The notes beneath the pieces are model-generated. The model was not told the origin of the DNA. It saw nothing but the letters and a program-made list of their open reading frames with translations, and did not search any database. 64,000 nucleotides of DNA from Sva-07 sp963829585 (lineage in GTDB: Bacteria > Actinomycetota > Acidimicrobiia > Acidimicrobiales > Ilumatobacteraceae), in NCBI GenBank assembly GCA_963829585.1, contig CAWHJD010000013.1, positions 1 through 64,000 of the forward strand, written 5' to 3'. The translations under genes were made by a program, and so were the position numbers. Shown piece after piece: positions 63,623 to 64,000 of the stretch (positions within the stretch are counted from its first letter, which is position 1; every line of letters starts with the position of its first letter).

Positions 63623-64000
63623 GTGACGTTCCTCCGTCAACTGGAAACGTCGTGGACGGCATCGTCGTCGATGCTGTGCGTCGGTCTCGATCCGGACCCG
63701 GCCCGCATGCCGTTCCCACTCGACGGTGTGCACGGGGCAACGGAAGCGTTCTGCCGGGCGATCATCGATGCCACCGCGGACCTCGTCTGCGCGTTCAAGC
63801 CGCAGATCGCCTACTTCTCGAGCCAGGGTGAAGAACAGGCGCTCGAGCGCATCTGCCGGTACGTCCGCGAGACGTACCCGGACGTGACGCTGATCCTCGA
63901 CGCCAAGCGCGGCGACATCGGCTCGACCGCCGAGCACTACGCCCGCGAAGCGTTCGGGCGGTACGGGGCCCATGCCGTCACCGTGAATCCGTACCTCGGC
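63623..64000 (+). CDS. pyrF: orotidine 5'-phosphate decarboxylase, truncated by window end
   Basis: The visible N-terminal 126 residues show MLCVGLDPDPARMPF, LVCAFKPQIAYFSSQG with the substrate Lys, and the active-site LILDAKRGDIGSTAEHYA (Asp/Lys/Asp), which define the longer type 2 PyrF group. It makes UMP from OMP. GTG 63623 follows the ferredoxin stop by 4 bases. The remaining half lies outside the window. Confidence 0.92.
   Translation, partial: MTFLRQLETSWTASSSMLCVGLDPDPARMPFPLDGVHGATEAFCRAIIDATADLVCAFKPQIAYFSSQGEEQALERICRYVRETYPDVTLILDAKRGDIGSTAEHYAREAFGRYGAHAVTVNPYLG

Noticed and set aside
1..64000. CRISPR arrays
   Set aside because: No regularly spaced direct repeats with unique spacers and no cas genes were seen. 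The repeats found are palindromic and dispersed.

Overview
The window is high-GC DNA (dense ORFs on both strands, many GTG starts, GTGA/ATGA stop-start overlaps) and reads like a marine or freshwater actinobacterium of the class Acidimicrobiia, most likely an Ilumatobacter relative. That placement rests on gene content: a large NAD-dependent glutamate dehydrogenase, an LtbR/NdgR-like IclR regulator beside leuCD, a TMPGP/PGPGW protein, a sunset-type protein and a DUF2252 protein. No rRNA is present to confirm it. Many genes carry single apparent frameshifts (at least 17 sites), so either the assembly contains indel errors or this strain is unusually rich in frameshifted genes.

Layout. 0-7 kb: a DUF2252 protein, a small lipoprotein and fdhD on the plus strand; then, on the minus strand, a membrane alpha/beta hydrolase, a CPBP protease, a two-helix small membrane protein and a SulP anion transporter. 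7.2-12.6 kb: a gene-poor accessory segment with an AI-2E transporter remnant, a coiled-coil protein, an excisionase-like protein, a HipBA toxin-antitoxin pair with an elaborate operator, and a tyrosine integrase abutting tRNA-Glu(CTC). 12.7-19.8 kb: tRNA-Gln(CTG), ydcF, gltX and the NAD-GDH. 19.9-27.3 kb: a metal transporter, DUF2237, cytochrome c, an M14 peptidase, a haloalkane dehalogenase, a GH13 glucosidase, a nitroreductase and an aldehyde dehydrogenase. 27.3-28.3 kb: a RAYT transposase bounded by inverted copies of a 34-bp REP-like repeat that recurs elsewhere in the window. 28.3-33 kb: a copper module (MerR regulator, CopA, CopZ, two operator palindromes), galT and ppk2. 33-35.8 kb: a secreted propeller-like protein, an AlkA-type glycosylase and a hypothetical protein.

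35.8-41.4 kb: cimA preceded by an isoleucine-codon leader peptide and terminator, then a roughly 660-nt intergenic stretch that folds into many tetraloop-capped hairpins and ends in a strong terminator (candidate large ncRNA), then an LLM flavin oxidoreductase, ilvE and leuB. 41.5-45.4 kb: greA, an alpha/beta hydrolase, an ABC1 kinase and a double-FKBP lipoprotein. 45.4-49.8 kb: nadA-nadB-nadC, with nadB in frame with a MOSC domain. 50-53 kb: doxX, two lipoproteins and a VOC protein. 53-55.5 kb: IclR regulator divergent from leuCD. 55.5-61 kb: DinB, PGPGW, an M20 peptidase, a YggT-like protein, a phosphotransferase and a DEAD-box helicase. 61-63 kb: leuA behind a leucine-codon leader peptide and attenuator. 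The window ends with a sunset-type protein, a ferredoxin and the start of pyrF.

Branched-chain amino acid synthesis is the common thread of the right half: cimA (entry to isoleucine), leuA, leuB, leuCD and ilvE lie in four separate transcription units. Two are apparently controlled by translation of Ile- or Leu-codon leader peptides and one by an IclR repressor. The most novel-looking items are the structured candidate ncRNA, the cimA leader, the RAYT/REP system and a separate 53-bp palindrome family whose two copies differ by compensatory changes.
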